NCBI GenBank assembly: GCA_036307445.1
Contig: JAXJXP010000034.1
Location: 1-21,821 of the forward strand
Length of the DNA stretch: 21,821 bases
Source of the DNA: HGM11525 sp036307445
Lineage (GTDB): Bacteria > Bacillota > Clostridia > UBA1381
Direction of reading: 5' to 3'
Both the position numbers and the translations under genes were made by a program. Positions within the stretch are counted from its first letter, which is position 1; each line of letters begins with the position of its first letter. Shown here piece after piece: positions 1 to 6,742 of this stretch. The notes under the pieces are model-generated. The model did no database searches and was not told the DNA's origin. It was given only the letters and a program-made list of their open reading frames with translations.

Positions 1-93
1 ACAATACGATAATCGATGTTCCCGCATATCCATTATAACAGATGCTTTGAATTCTGGCGAGTACTTTCTTTGTTTTTGTCCTTTTTTGCTCAT
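1..93 (-). CDS. IS3-family transposase OrfA, N-terminal 31 residues (partial)
   Basis: The frame starts at the ATG at 93 and runs off the window at base 1. It encodes a basic N-terminus beginning MSKKGQKQRKYSPEFKAS, the typical opening of IS3-family OrfA, whose helix-turn-helix binds the terminal repeats; the 'YSPEFK' motif is the recognisable part. A GGAGGTG ribosome binding site lies 10 bases upstream and is buried in the hairpin at 98-137. OrfA is normally about 90-180 residues and is followed by orfB through programmed -1 frameshifting; none of that is visible here. I am sure of the family and cannot say whether the whole element is intact. Confidence 0.85.
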   Translation of the reverse strand, partial: MSKKGQKQRKYSPEFKASVIMDMREHRLSYC

Positions 94-97
94 AAAA

Positions 98-137
98 ATA
101 TGCACCTCCAAAAGTGTCTAACTTTTGGGGTGCATAT
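98..137 (-). promoter_or_regulatory. IS-end hairpin that sequesters the transposase ribosome binding site
   Basis: Bases 98-115 and 121-137 are inverse complements with one bulged base, giving a 17-bp stem and a 5-base loop. On the minus strand the 3' arm contains the GGAGGTG site of orfA and is followed by TTTTT and the ATG. In a transcript entering from ilvA the stem would hide the ribosome binding site, and the stem plus U-run could also act as a terminator for ilvA. Sequestration of this kind is known for IS10 and IS50; its operation here is inference. Confidence 0.7.
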
Positions 138-161
138 CAATTTCGTTTCTTCTCTTTTAAA

Positions 162-1364
162 TTACTCAATTATTGCATTGTATCCGTTTTTCTCCAAAGC
201 ACGAAGAACCTTTTCGCCGTGTTCCTTGCCTCCGACGTCGCAGGCAATATGGATTATAACCTCGTTAGGATTAAGACTTGCATCAAAGCGGTCATACTGA
301 ACCATTACGATATTGGCATTGGCTTTGGACAAAATCTGTGAAAGCTGTACAAGACTACCGGGCTTGTCGGTGAGAGTTGTTTTGAACTTAAGCTTTCTCT
401 GTCTTGCGGCAAGACCGATTTCGATAATCTTATGAACAAAGCTAACGTCAATATTACCGCCTGACATAAGACATACAACTCTTTTGCCCTCAGCATCAAT
501 CTTACCATTTAAAACTGCGGCAAGAGGTGTAGCGCCTGCTGGTTCAACAATCTGCTTTGTACGCTCCATCAAGAGAAGAATTGCAGCAGAAATTTCCGCA
601 TCGCTGACGGTTACCACGTCATCGGCATACTTCTGGATAAGCTCAAGTGTAAGGTCACCGGGAGTTTTAACTGCAATACCGTCCGCAATTGTAGAAACAG
701 AGTCGAGTGAAAAGGCTTTCTTTTCGTGGAAGGAACGAGCAATTGCATCAGCGCCCTCAGCCTGAACACCGATTACCTTAACTCTCGGATTAACCTGCTT
801 TACACAAGCAGCAACACCGGCTAAAAGACCACCTCCACCAGCCGGAACAATAATAATATCAACAGTCGGCAAATCCTGTAATATCTCAAAGCCGATAGTT
901 CCCTGACCTGCAATAACCTCAGGGTCGTTAAATGGGTGGAGGAAGGTAGCACCCTCACTCTCGCAGAGTTCAAGCGCCTTATTGTAGGCATCATCATAGC
1001 AATCACCGCAAAGTACAACCTTTGCACCATAGCCCTCTGTTGCCTGTACCTTAGCAATAGGCGCAGCCTTGGGCATTACGATGGTAGCAGGTATATTATG
1101 TACGTGTGCAGCATATGCAACACCTTGTGCGTGATTTCCTGCCGATGATGCAACTACAGATTTAACCTCGCCTCTTTCGGCAAGAGCTGCAATTTTGTTG
1201 GAAGCACCTCTTATTTTGAAAGAGCCGGTCTTCTGCTGGTTTTCGTATTTTAAATAAACCTCTGCTCCTGCCAATTCCGAAAATGTCTTTGACTTTTCGA
1301 TATGTGTGCGGTGAATGGTGGGTTCTAATCGCTTCGCCGCTTTTTCGATTTGCTCTAAGTTCAT
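162..1364 (-). CDS. ilvA: Threonine ammonia-lyase with C-terminal ACT domain
   Basis: PLP enzyme that deaminates L-threonine to 2-oxobutanoate, the first step of isoleucine synthesis from threonine. The 400-residue protein has the fold-type II core: PLP lysine in KTGSFKIRGA (Lys50), the SSAGNHAQG substrate loop (73-81) and a glycine-rich phosphate loop GGGGLLAG (about 176-183). An ACT domain fills about 325-400. This is the medium-length form with one regulatory domain, between short TdcB and the long two-ACT form of enteric IlvA. The start has an AGAAAGGA ribosome binding site 8 bases upstream. The upstream Ile-codon leader peptide supports a biosynthetic rather than catabolic role. An IS3 element begins 22 bp past the stop, so any original terminator may have been displaced. 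Confidence 0.93.
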   Translation of the reverse strand: MNLEQIEKAAKRLEPTIHRTHIEKSKTFSELAGAEVYLKYENQQKTGSFKIRGASNKIAALAERGEVKSVVASSAGNHAQGVAYAAHVHNIPATIVMPKAAPIAKVQATEGYGAKVVLCGDCYDDAYNKALELCESEGATFLHPFNDPEVIAGQGTIGFEILQDLPTVDIIIVPAGGGGLLAGVAACVKQVNPRVKVIGVQAEGADAIARSFHEKKAFSLDSVSTIADGIAVKTPGDLTLELIQKYADDVVTVSDAEISAAILLLMERTKQIVEPAGATPLAAVLNGKIDAEGKRVVCLMSGGNIDVSFVHKIIEIGLAARQRKLKFKTTLTDKPGSLVQLSQILSKANANIVMVQYDRFDASLNPNEVIIHIACDVGGKEHGEKVLRALEKNGYNAIIE

Positions 1365-1382
1365 TTATATCGTCCTTTCTAT

Positions 1383-1417
1383 TAAAAAACCTGCGGTTTT
1401 TTCTCAAAAGCCGCAGG
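1383..1417 (-). terminator. Attenuator terminator in the ilvA leader
   Basis: On the minus strand CCTGCGGCTTTT, loop GAGA and the matching AAAA.CCGCAGG arm form a strong stem followed by a T-run (1383-1389), a typical intrinsic terminator. It lies between the leader-peptide stop (1446) and the ilvA start (1364), so it can stop transcription before ilvA. Confidence 0.9.
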
Positions 1418-1491
1418 TGAAAATATTTACAACTTGTAAACCAAATCAATATCCTGCAACCAAATGAGCGCTATCCGAAATACGAATAGCG
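1410..1491 (-). promoter_or_regulatory. Attenuator pairing elements: 5' hairpin and antiterminator
   Basis: Two alternative pairings can be read. A 9-bp hairpin (1483-1491 with 1469-1477, loop of 5, one G-U pair) lies just after the four tandem Ile codons. The segment GTTGCAGG (1460-1453), which forms the last codons of the leader peptide, can pair over 8 positions (two G-U) with CCTGCGGC (1417-1410), the 5' arm of the terminator. A ribosome that reaches the leader stop covers GTTGCAGG and allows termination; one stalled at the Ile codons leaves it free to antiterminate. The pairings are seen; the mechanism is inferred from classical amino-acid operon attenuation. Confidence 0.7.
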
Positions 1492-1532
1492 TTAATAATT
1501 ATTATGCCGAATGTAGATTTTGTAAACTGCAT
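1446..1532 (-). CDS. Isoleucine-rich leader peptide of ilvA (28 residues)
   Basis: A short frame starting at 1532 with a CAGGAG ribosome binding site 8 bases upstream and ending at the TGA at 1446. It begins MQFTKSTFG and then has four consecutive Ile codons (ATA ATA ATT ATT, 1505-1494), followed by Asn-Ala and two more Ile codons within five codons: six Ile in nine codons. It sits directly between the promoter and the intrinsic terminator of ilvA. Its content matches the pathway product, so it fits a leader peptide whose translation senses charged tRNA-Ile. No other function is expected for the peptide itself. Confidence 0.85.
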   Translation of the reverse strand: MQFTKSTFGIIIINAIRISDSAHLVAGY

Positions 1533-1566
1533 TGTTTTTTATCTCCTGAAAAACACTTATGGGACT

Positions 1567-1595
1567 ATATTACTCCTTTTTTTAACATTTGTCAA
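1567..1595 (-). promoter_or_regulatory. Promoter of the ilvA leader transcript
   Basis: Minus-strand TTGACA (1595-1590), 17-base spacer, TAATAT (1572-1567). It starts transcription about 20 bases before the leader-peptide ribosome binding site. The -35 lies only 17 bp past the hydF stop codon, so some read-through from hydF is also possible. Confidence 0.85.
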
Positions 1596-1612
1596 GCATT
1601 ACAGACAATTTA

Positions 1613-2803
1613 TTAAAGAGTAATATCAGAAAAAGGCTCTAAAGAACGATTTAATATGCCTGTAAGTCGGGCAAGAAGTACGCCGTAGTTTACGATGGGG
1701 ATGTTTCTTGCAGTAGTTGCGGCAATCCTTGCACGCATTTCACGTTCGTTCAGCATACAGCCGCCGCAGTGAATTATAAGCTTGTAATCACCTGTATTCT
1801 CTGCAAATTCCGTACCGCTCACAAAGTCATATATGGGCTTTTTTCCTGTAACCTTTTCAAGCATACGGGGGATTTTGACCGAGCCTATATCTCCGCATTG
1901 TCTGTGATGAGTGCAACCCTCAGCAATTAAAATTTTGTCGCCGTCCTCTAAGCTGTTAATTGCCTTTACACCGTCAACGAGAGTTTGTAAATCTCCCTTG
2001 TACCGTGCAAAAAGGATGGAAAAAGATGTGAGCGGAATATCGTTTGGTACAATTTCCGCAACCTTTTTGAAAACCTGAGAATCGGTAATGACGAGCTGTG
2101 GTTTTACAGTAAGCTTTGTAAGTATATCTGCAAGCTCTGTGTCCTTGCATACAACGGCAGTTGCACCATTATCCAAAATATCACGGATTGTCTGCTGCTG
2201 CGGAAGAATCAGCCTGCCCTTCGGTGCTGCGTCGTCTATTGGAACAACAAGCACTACAATATCTCCCGAATCTATCAAATCGCCTACAAGAACTTTTTCT
2301 TCATTTTCGGGAACAAGACCTGCTAACATATTTTTAAGCCCGGTAATATTCTCGCCTGTTAAGGCAGAAACCGCTATTTCGTTCTTGCCTGAAACTAAAA
2401 CAGGAGCAAGGTCGCATTTGTTAAAAACAGTAATATAAGGAATAGAATGTGATTTAATCTCATCTATAAGATTTTTTTCGGTTTCGGTAATACCGCTTGT
2501 TGAATCGACTGCCACAATAGCGATGTCGGTTTTTGCAAGTGTTTGATATGCTTTTTTGATGCGTTCCTTTCCAAGCTCGCTGTCATCGTCAAGTCCGGGT
2601 GTGTCGATTATCACAACAGGCCCTAATGGCAAAAGCTCCATTGCCTTTGAAACGGGGTCGGTTGTTGTACCTTTTATATCTGAAACAATTGCGATATTCT
2701 GGCTTGTAAGTGCGTTTATAATGCTTGATTTACCTGCATTTGTGCGCCCGAATATGCCTATGTGTATTCTCTCTCCTTTTGGAGTCTGATTAAGATTGGT
2801 CAT
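1613..2803 (-). CDS. hydF: [FeFe]-hydrogenase maturation GTPase HydF
   Basis: HydF is the scaffold on which the 2Fe subcluster of the hydrogenase H-cluster, built with the radical-SAM enzymes HydE and HydG, is assembled before transfer to apo-HydA. The 396-residue product has a TrmE-like GTPase domain (P-loop GRTNAGKS 19-26, switch DTPG 67-70, NKCD 128-131), a middle dimerisation region and the C-terminal cluster motif: Cys297-x-His299, then His345-Cys346-x-x-Cys349, matching the family pattern CxH-X(46-53)-HCxxC. I chose the ATG at 2803: it has a GGAGGCG site 6 bases upstream and gives the usual HydF N-terminus, whereas the ATG 69 bases earlier lies upstream of the promoter -10. No hydE, hydG or hydrogenase gene is in the window; in many anaerobes they are scattered. 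Confidence 0.95.
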   Translation of the reverse strand: MTNLNQTPKGERIHIGIFGRTNAGKSSIINALTSQNIAIVSDIKGTTTDPVSKAMELLPLGPVVIIDTPGLDDDSELGKERIKKAYQTLAKTDIAIVAVDSTSGITETEKNLIDEIKSHSIPYITVFNKCDLAPVLVSGKNEIAVSALTGENITGLKNMLAGLVPENEEKVLVGDLIDSGDIVVLVVPIDDAAPKGRLILPQQQTIRDILDNGATAVVCKDTELADILTKLTVKPQLVITDSQVFKKVAEIVPNDIPLTSFSILFARYKGDLQTLVDGVKAINSLEDGDKILIAEGCTHHRQCGDIGSVKIPRMLEKVTGKKPIYDFVSGTEFAENTGDYKLIIHCGGCMLNEREMRARIAATTARNIPIVNYGVLLARLTGILNRSLEPFSDITL

Positions 2804-2822
2804 ATTATTCGCCTCCGCTGAT

Positions 2823-2851
2823 ATTTTATCATTATGGGAAGTCTGTGTCAA
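2823..2851 (-). promoter_or_regulatory. hydF promoter
   Basis: Minus-strand TTGACA (2851-2846), 17-base spacer, TAAAAT (2828-2823), about 20 bases upstream of the chosen hydF ATG. It is back-to-back with the promoter at 2860-2888, the two -35 boxes being 8 bases apart. Confidence 0.8.
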
Positions 2852-2859
2852 TACACCTA

Positions 2860-2888
2860 TTGACATAAACAAAATACGGTGATATAAT
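2860..2888 (+). promoter_or_regulatory. Promoter of the B12-riboswitch operon
   Basis: TTGACA (2860-2865), 17-base spacer, TATAAT (2883-2888): exact consensus for the housekeeping sigma factor. Transcription would start near 2895, shortly before the riboswitch, so control of the downstream operon probably rests on the RNA rather than on promoter strength. Confidence 0.9.
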
Positions 2889-2910
2889 TTTACTTAATTA
2901 AATAAACCGT

Positions 2911-3106
2911 ACAGTGTGTCGGCTAAGGTGCATAAAAAGCCTTAGTCGGTGAAAAGGGAATCGGGTGCAAATCCCGAACGATAACTGTCGCCGTGTGCGT
3001 CTGATACCTTGGTCTTTGACGAAAGTCGGTCATTGGGAAACTGAGAAGGCTTGACCTGAGGTGCTTTAATTTAAAAGCAAGGACGTGAGTCGGAAGACCT
3101 GCATTG
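2911..3106 (+). promoter_or_regulatory. Cobalamin (B12) riboswitch
   Basis: The aptamer core is readable: a CTAAGG/CCTTAG stem (about 2923-2945), the conserved GGTGAAAAGGGAATCGGGTG segment (from 2948), an AACTGTCGCCG segment around 2983-2993, and the B12-box variant AGTCGGAAGACCTGCAT (3088-3104). Order and spacing fit the family in which adenosyl- or methylcobalamin binding switches off import and synthesis genes. An intrinsic terminator follows about 90 bases later, so regulation is probably by transcription termination. The boundaries are approximate by about 15 bases. It directs the function call of the whole downstream operon. Confidence 0.92.
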
Positions 3107-3195
3107 ATGCCGTTTTGCAAAAGACCTCTTTGGTAAAGAGACGGTAGTTTCAGCCTTTTTTGTGTGCTTGAAATGCGGAATACACAGGAAAACTC

Positions 3196-3226
3196 AGCTG
3201 TGGCAATATCTTGCCGCAGCTTTTTT
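3196..3226 (+). terminator. Riboswitch expression-platform terminator
   Basis: AGCTGTGGCA (3196-3205), loop ATATCT, TGCCGCAGCT (3212-3221) form a 10-bp stem with one G-U pair and end in a run of six T (3221-3226). It is the only clear intrinsic terminator between the aptamer and the first gene and is the probable off-switch. A weaker hairpin CTCTTT-GGT-AAAGAG lies before it, at about 3126-3140, and could be part of the alternative fold. Confidence 0.8.
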
Positions 3227-3373
3227 GTTTGTGGTAGATAATCTGAATAAATTTCCGCATCTTACTGCTTTTCGCAGCTCGGAGTACACAAGTACGCCGT
3301 CGCTGTTCAAAACAGCAATCTGCGAAAATTTCTTTCATATTGAAATTATATGTTTGGAAAGGAAGAGAAACAA
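3227..3373 (+). other. Structured 5' leader with a three-way-junction fold (3269-3328)
   Basis: No gene is supported between the riboswitch terminator and the first start codon. Bases 3269-3277 (TTTTCGCAG) pair perfectly with 3320-3328 (CTGCGAAAA). Within this 9-bp stem are two hairpins: GG-A-GTAC / GTAC-G-CC (3281-3298, loop ACAA) and GCTGTT / AACAGC (3302-3316, loop CAA). The result is a compact three-way junction. Its role is unknown: it could stabilise mRNA left after termination or processing, be a second control element, or be a short interspersed repeat that has inserted in the leader. The minus-strand open frame over it (3150-3338) has no recognisable product. Confidence 0.55.
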
Positions 3374-6300
3374 ATGAAAAGAAAACTTATCAATCTGCTG
3401 CTTGTTGCAGCTATCACGTTTGGCTTAATGCCAATATCTTATGCTGCCGACAGTTTTACAGTAAATGCTCCTTCGGACGCCCAGGTAAGCGTTTACAATC
3501 AGGAAGCAAACTACAAAACTGTTAAAATTGAACATAGCAGTACTTTAGCCCTCGATGACGGAACGGTCGACTACATATATGATATTGCACCGACATCAAA
3601 TATGAGCTACCGTGTATCCAAAGGCGGCTTAATGACCGAAGCGGGTTATCTCGGCACTGATACGGAAAGGGTTGTTGTAGACCTTGCGGAAAAAACGGAC
3701 ACCTTAAGAGAGGGTTACAATGCGGGGATTTTGCTCAATATCAATGAACGGAACAAAATAGCTCTTGATATTGACGAAAGCTTTACCTTAAGATCTTATC
3801 GTGCGCCTTGGCAGATAGTAAACGATACAGTTATAAATACGGTAATTGAACCTGATTTTAACTATAATATCCTAAGCGGCTCGGACGTAATTGAAATTAT
3901 TACTACAGACAACGGTAATGCAGGCGATAACAAAGCGGAAATTACCGCTAAAGCCGAGGGGGTTGCAATAATAGAGGTAAGCTGTGAAGCAATATATGTA
4001 GACGGTATTTATCCTGCAAGCTCGGACAGAAACGCTGTTGCTATCGTAACGGTTGGGGACGGTTACGGTGATATAGATTGTCTTGAGTTGAATAACGAAT
4101 ATGATACTCTGTATTTTACAGGCGATAAAGGTACACTTGAAGTTGGTGAAACATTTACCGCACAGACTGCTAAAATTTCAGACGGAATACTTGGTGAATG
4201 GGTTGATGCAACAGACGGTAAGGCTGAAATTTATCACGGCAACAATATTTTGAAGGTAACAGACGACGAAAAGACCGATTACCGTGTGGTAAAGGGTTCC
4301 AAGCTTATACCTCGAATCGAGGGTGAGACGGTTGCCGGTGGCGAGATAACATTATGCTTTGATAACTTATATCAGCCTATTCCCAAAATGGCAGGACTTT
4401 ACAATCCTTGCTATTTCCCCACCTGGGGTATGCCGGGAATAGTTGTCAGCTACAAGCTTGGTGATACAACACTTTCGAGCATAGGTACCGACTATTTCCT
4501 AAATGAAAAGGATTCAAACAAAATAACCTTTACAATACCGCAGGATGCTACAGAAAAACTCATACTAACAGATGGCAAAATAACAGGGGAAAATAGTGTG
4601 TTTGGTTCGATATTCGGTGAACATCGGAAACTTGACGATGACGGCATTCCTGCAAACCTTAATGCCGCAAGTGGTACAATAGATGTTATAAGTCTGCCTG
4701 ATATAGAAATCCCTGTTACTGTGTCAAATGACGGCGGCGATAAGGGTGATTCAGATGATAGTGGCGATGACGGAGGTGACAATGTTAGCGACGGCACACT
4801 TGCACCGTCAGGAATATACAAAACACATACAACAAGCTTTTACGGTACTGCTGTTTCGGATTTTGACAGCTATGATGCTGACGGATTTGTAACGGTAAGC
4901 TTTACCGATAAGGGAAAAAGAACAGAAGAATGTGATTTTCAAACTCCACTTGGTGTTATTATTTCGTCAACGAGAGTTCCCTACACAACAGGCGACAGTG
5001 TTGCTGATGTAACGGTAAGACTTCTTGATGCACTCGGTATTAACTATGACATATCAGGCTCGGTAGATGCGGATTTTTACCTTTCGAAACTTAAGGACTT
5101 TAAGTTGTCCGACGGATATGAGGTAAGCTCTTTCGGTCAGGGAGACGGAGGAAGTCTTTCGGGCTGGATGGTATCAAGCAATGACAGCTTTCTGTCGGTA
5201 GGAGCATCTGATGCGGTTGTAAATCACGGCGATAATATCAAGTGGCAGTTCTCCTGCCAGCTTGGTGATGATATAGGAGACAACAGTGTAAGAGGCGGTG
5301 GCAGCCATTCGTTACCTAAAAAAGAAGAGGTAAAAGAAGATACCAATATTGACCTTGCTGCACTGGAAACAGAAGTATATAACATTATTTCAGAAAAGCT
5401 AATAAATCCGACAGTATCTTCTGTCGGCGGTGAGTGGTCGGTGTTGGGACTTGCAAGGAGTAGCAGGGGAATCAATGAGGAAACAGCGAAATTGTATTAC
5501 GATAATCTTTGCAATTATCTCAAAGAAAAGAACGGAGTTTTAAATTCAAGAAAGAATACCGAATATTCGCGTGTTGCAATTGCGGTAACTGCAATAGGAA
5601 AAAATGCGAAGGATATTTCGGGATATAATCTGCTCTCTCCGCTTGCAGACTATGACAAAACGGTATCTCAGGGACTAAACGGTGCCGTTTGGGCACTTGT
5701 TGCTCTTGATTTATATGATGAGGATATTGCGGAAAGATATGTTGACTACATTCTGGATAAACAGTTATCCGATGGCGGATGGTCATTAAGCGGTAATTCT
5801 TCTGATAGCGATATGACGGCGATGGTGCTTACCGCATTATCAAAGCACAAGGATGAGGAAAAAGTTTCTGATGCAATTAAAAAGGGTGTCAGCTGTCTGG
5901 CAAAAGCAAAATCAGACAGTGCAGAAAGCTACGCACAAATGATAGTTGCACTTTGTGAGATTGGTATAAGCTTTGAAGATGAGAGGTTTGACTATTTAAC
6001 AGAAAAAATGCTTGACTATTATACGGCAGGCGAAGGATTTAGCCACAAAATAGGCGAAGAGGTTAGTCTTATGACAACCGAGCAATGTTTTTATGCGATT
6101 GTAGCCGCAAAACGAGTGGAGGATGAAAAAAACACCTTGTTTGATATGCAGGGTAAAGCGATTTTCTCGGATATAACCGCTCATAAATATCAGGAAAAAA
6201 TCGAAAGCCTTGCAAAGCGAAAGATAATCAATGGCTGTGGCAACGGTACATTTTTGCCTGATGAGAGATTGACAAGAGCTGAATGTGCGACTATAATTGT

Positions 6301-6742
6301 AATTGCATTAGGTCTTGATATGCATGAGATGAACATATTTAATGATGTAAAGGAAAATGCGTGGTATTACGAAAAGGTTGCAGCAGCTTATAAGAATGGA
6401 ATTGTAATGGGGATTTCAGATAAACTGTTTAATCCTGACGGTAATGTTACCCGAGAGGAAGGAATGGCGTTTATAAGCCGTTCGGCAACACTTCTGGGCA
6501 TTGATACAGATGCAAAAATGTCCGAAGACGAAGAGGTGTCTTCGTGGGCTAAGACTGCAGCAGGTTTCTGCACAGAAAATGAAATAATAGATAGTGATAA
6601 CGGACTTCGTCCAAAAGAAGAACTGACGAGAGCAGAAATGGCTAATATGGTTTATAATCTGCTCCAAAGGGGAAAAAATGATAAGGAAATTGCAGACTTT
6701 GGCAGTAGCAGTAACACTTTTTGTTGCTGTTACCGCCTGTAA
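3374..6742 (+). CDS. SLH-anchored surface protein with DUF4430 (transcobalamin-like) and alpha/alpha-toroid domains; probable corrinoid-binding protein
   Basis: 1122-residue exported protein. I chose the ATG at 3374 (GGAAG ribosome binding site) because it gives a clean signal peptide (MKRK, then a hydrophobic stretch, cleavage after about Ala25); an in-frame ATG at 3350 would only add eight residues. In order: a beta-rich N-terminal region (26-450) with an Ig-like part near 170-230; an Asp/Gly-rich linker (about 453-472); a DUF4430 domain (about 476-637) with its SGWM signature at Trp598; an alpha/alpha-toroid region (about 658-920) with a squalene-cyclase-type QLSDGGW repeat (797-803); and three SLH motifs (about 930-1100) for binding secondary cell wall polymer. 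DUF4430 and the toroid are the two folds of intrinsic factor and transcobalamin. First gene after the B12 riboswitch. Corrinoid binding is inference. The last 22 residues overlap the next gene in another frame. Confidence 0.88.
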   Translation: MKRKLINLLLVAAITFGLMPISYAADSFTVNAPSDAQVSVYNQEANYKTVKIEHSSTLALDDGTVDYIYDIAPTSNMSYRVSKGGLMTEAGYLGTDTERVVVDLAEKTDTLREGYNAGILLNINERNKIALDIDESFTLRSYRAPWQIVNDTVINTVIEPDFNYNILSGSDVIEIITTDNGNAGDNKAEITAKAEGVAIIEVSCEAIYVDGIYPASSDRNAVAIVTVGDGYGDIDCLELNNEYDTLYFTGDKGTLEVGETFTAQTAKISDGILGEWVDATDGKAEIYHGNNILKVTDDEKTDYRVVKGSKLIPRIEGETVAGGEITLCFDNLYQPIPKMAGLYNPCYFPTWGMPGIVVSYKLGDTTLSSIGTDYFLNEKDSNKITFTIPQDATEKLILTDGKITGENSVFGSIFGEHRKLDDDGIPANLNAASGTIDVISLPDIEIPVTVSNDGGDKGDSDDSGDDGGDNVSDGTLAPSGIYKTHTTSFYGTAVSDFDSYDADGFVTVSFTDKGKRTEECDFQTPLGVIISSTRVPYTTGDSVADVTVRLLDALGINYDISGSVDADFYLSKLKDFKLSDGYEVSSFGQGDGGSLSGWMVSSNDSFLSVGASDAVVNHGDNIKWQFSCQLGDDIGDNSVRGGGSHSLPKKEEVKEDTNIDLAALETEVYNIISEKLINPTVSSVGGEWSVLGLARSSRGINEETAKLYYDNLCNYLKEKNGVLNSRKNTEYSRVAIAVTAIGKNAKDISGYNLLSPLADYDKTVSQGLNGAVWALVALDLYDEDIAERYVDYILDKQLSDGGWSLSGNSSDSDMTAMVLTALSKHKDEEKVSDAIKKGVSCLAKAKSDSAESYAQMIVALCEIGISFEDERFDYLTEKMLDYYTAGEGFSHKIGEEVSLMTTEQCFYAIVAAKRVEDEKNTLFDMQGKAIFSDITAHKYQEKIESLAKRKIINGCGNGTFLPDERLTRAECATIIVIALGLDMHEMNIFNDVKENAWYYEKVAAAYKNGIVMGISDKLFNPDGNVTREEGMAFISRSATLLGIDTDAKMSEDEEVSSWAKTAAGFCTENEIIDSDNGLRPKEELTRAEMANMVYNLLQRGKNDKEIADFGSSSNTFCCCYRL

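Larger units (their letters stand above)
1..139 (-). mobile_element. IS3-family insertion sequence, 5' end only (runs off the left edge)
   Basis: Read on the minus strand, the element starts at 139 with TGATATGCACCCC and continues to AAAAGTTAGACA (ends at 115), a 25-base terminal sequence of the kind found at IS3-family tips (TG start, AAA...GACA inner end). The second IS in this window (from 21503) has a 25-base tip of the same layout. The orfA start follows at 93. The tip lies only 22 bp beyond the ilvA stop codon, so the insertion is immediately downstream of ilvA. The other end, the orfB frame and any target duplication are outside the window. The exact tip is inferred from family pattern. 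Confidence 0.8.

Noticed and set aside
1383..1532. T-box riboswitch in front of ilvA
   Set aside because: The leader is too short and lacks a T-box sequence and specifier loop; the Ile-rich leader peptide and terminator explain it.
2804..2872. Upstream ATG (2872) as the start of hydF
   Set aside because: It would lie upstream of the -35/-10 pair at 2851-2823 and adds 23 residues not seen in HydF; the ATG at 2803 has an ideal GGAGG site.
2923..3120. Minus-strand short frame over the riboswitch
   Set aside because: The region is fully accounted for by the cobalamin aptamer on the plus strand.
3150..3338. Minus-strand 62-codon frame in the leader of the B12 operon
   Set aside because: It covers the riboswitch terminator and the three-way-junction structure, has no recognisable domain or good ribosome binding site; the structure explains the sequence better.
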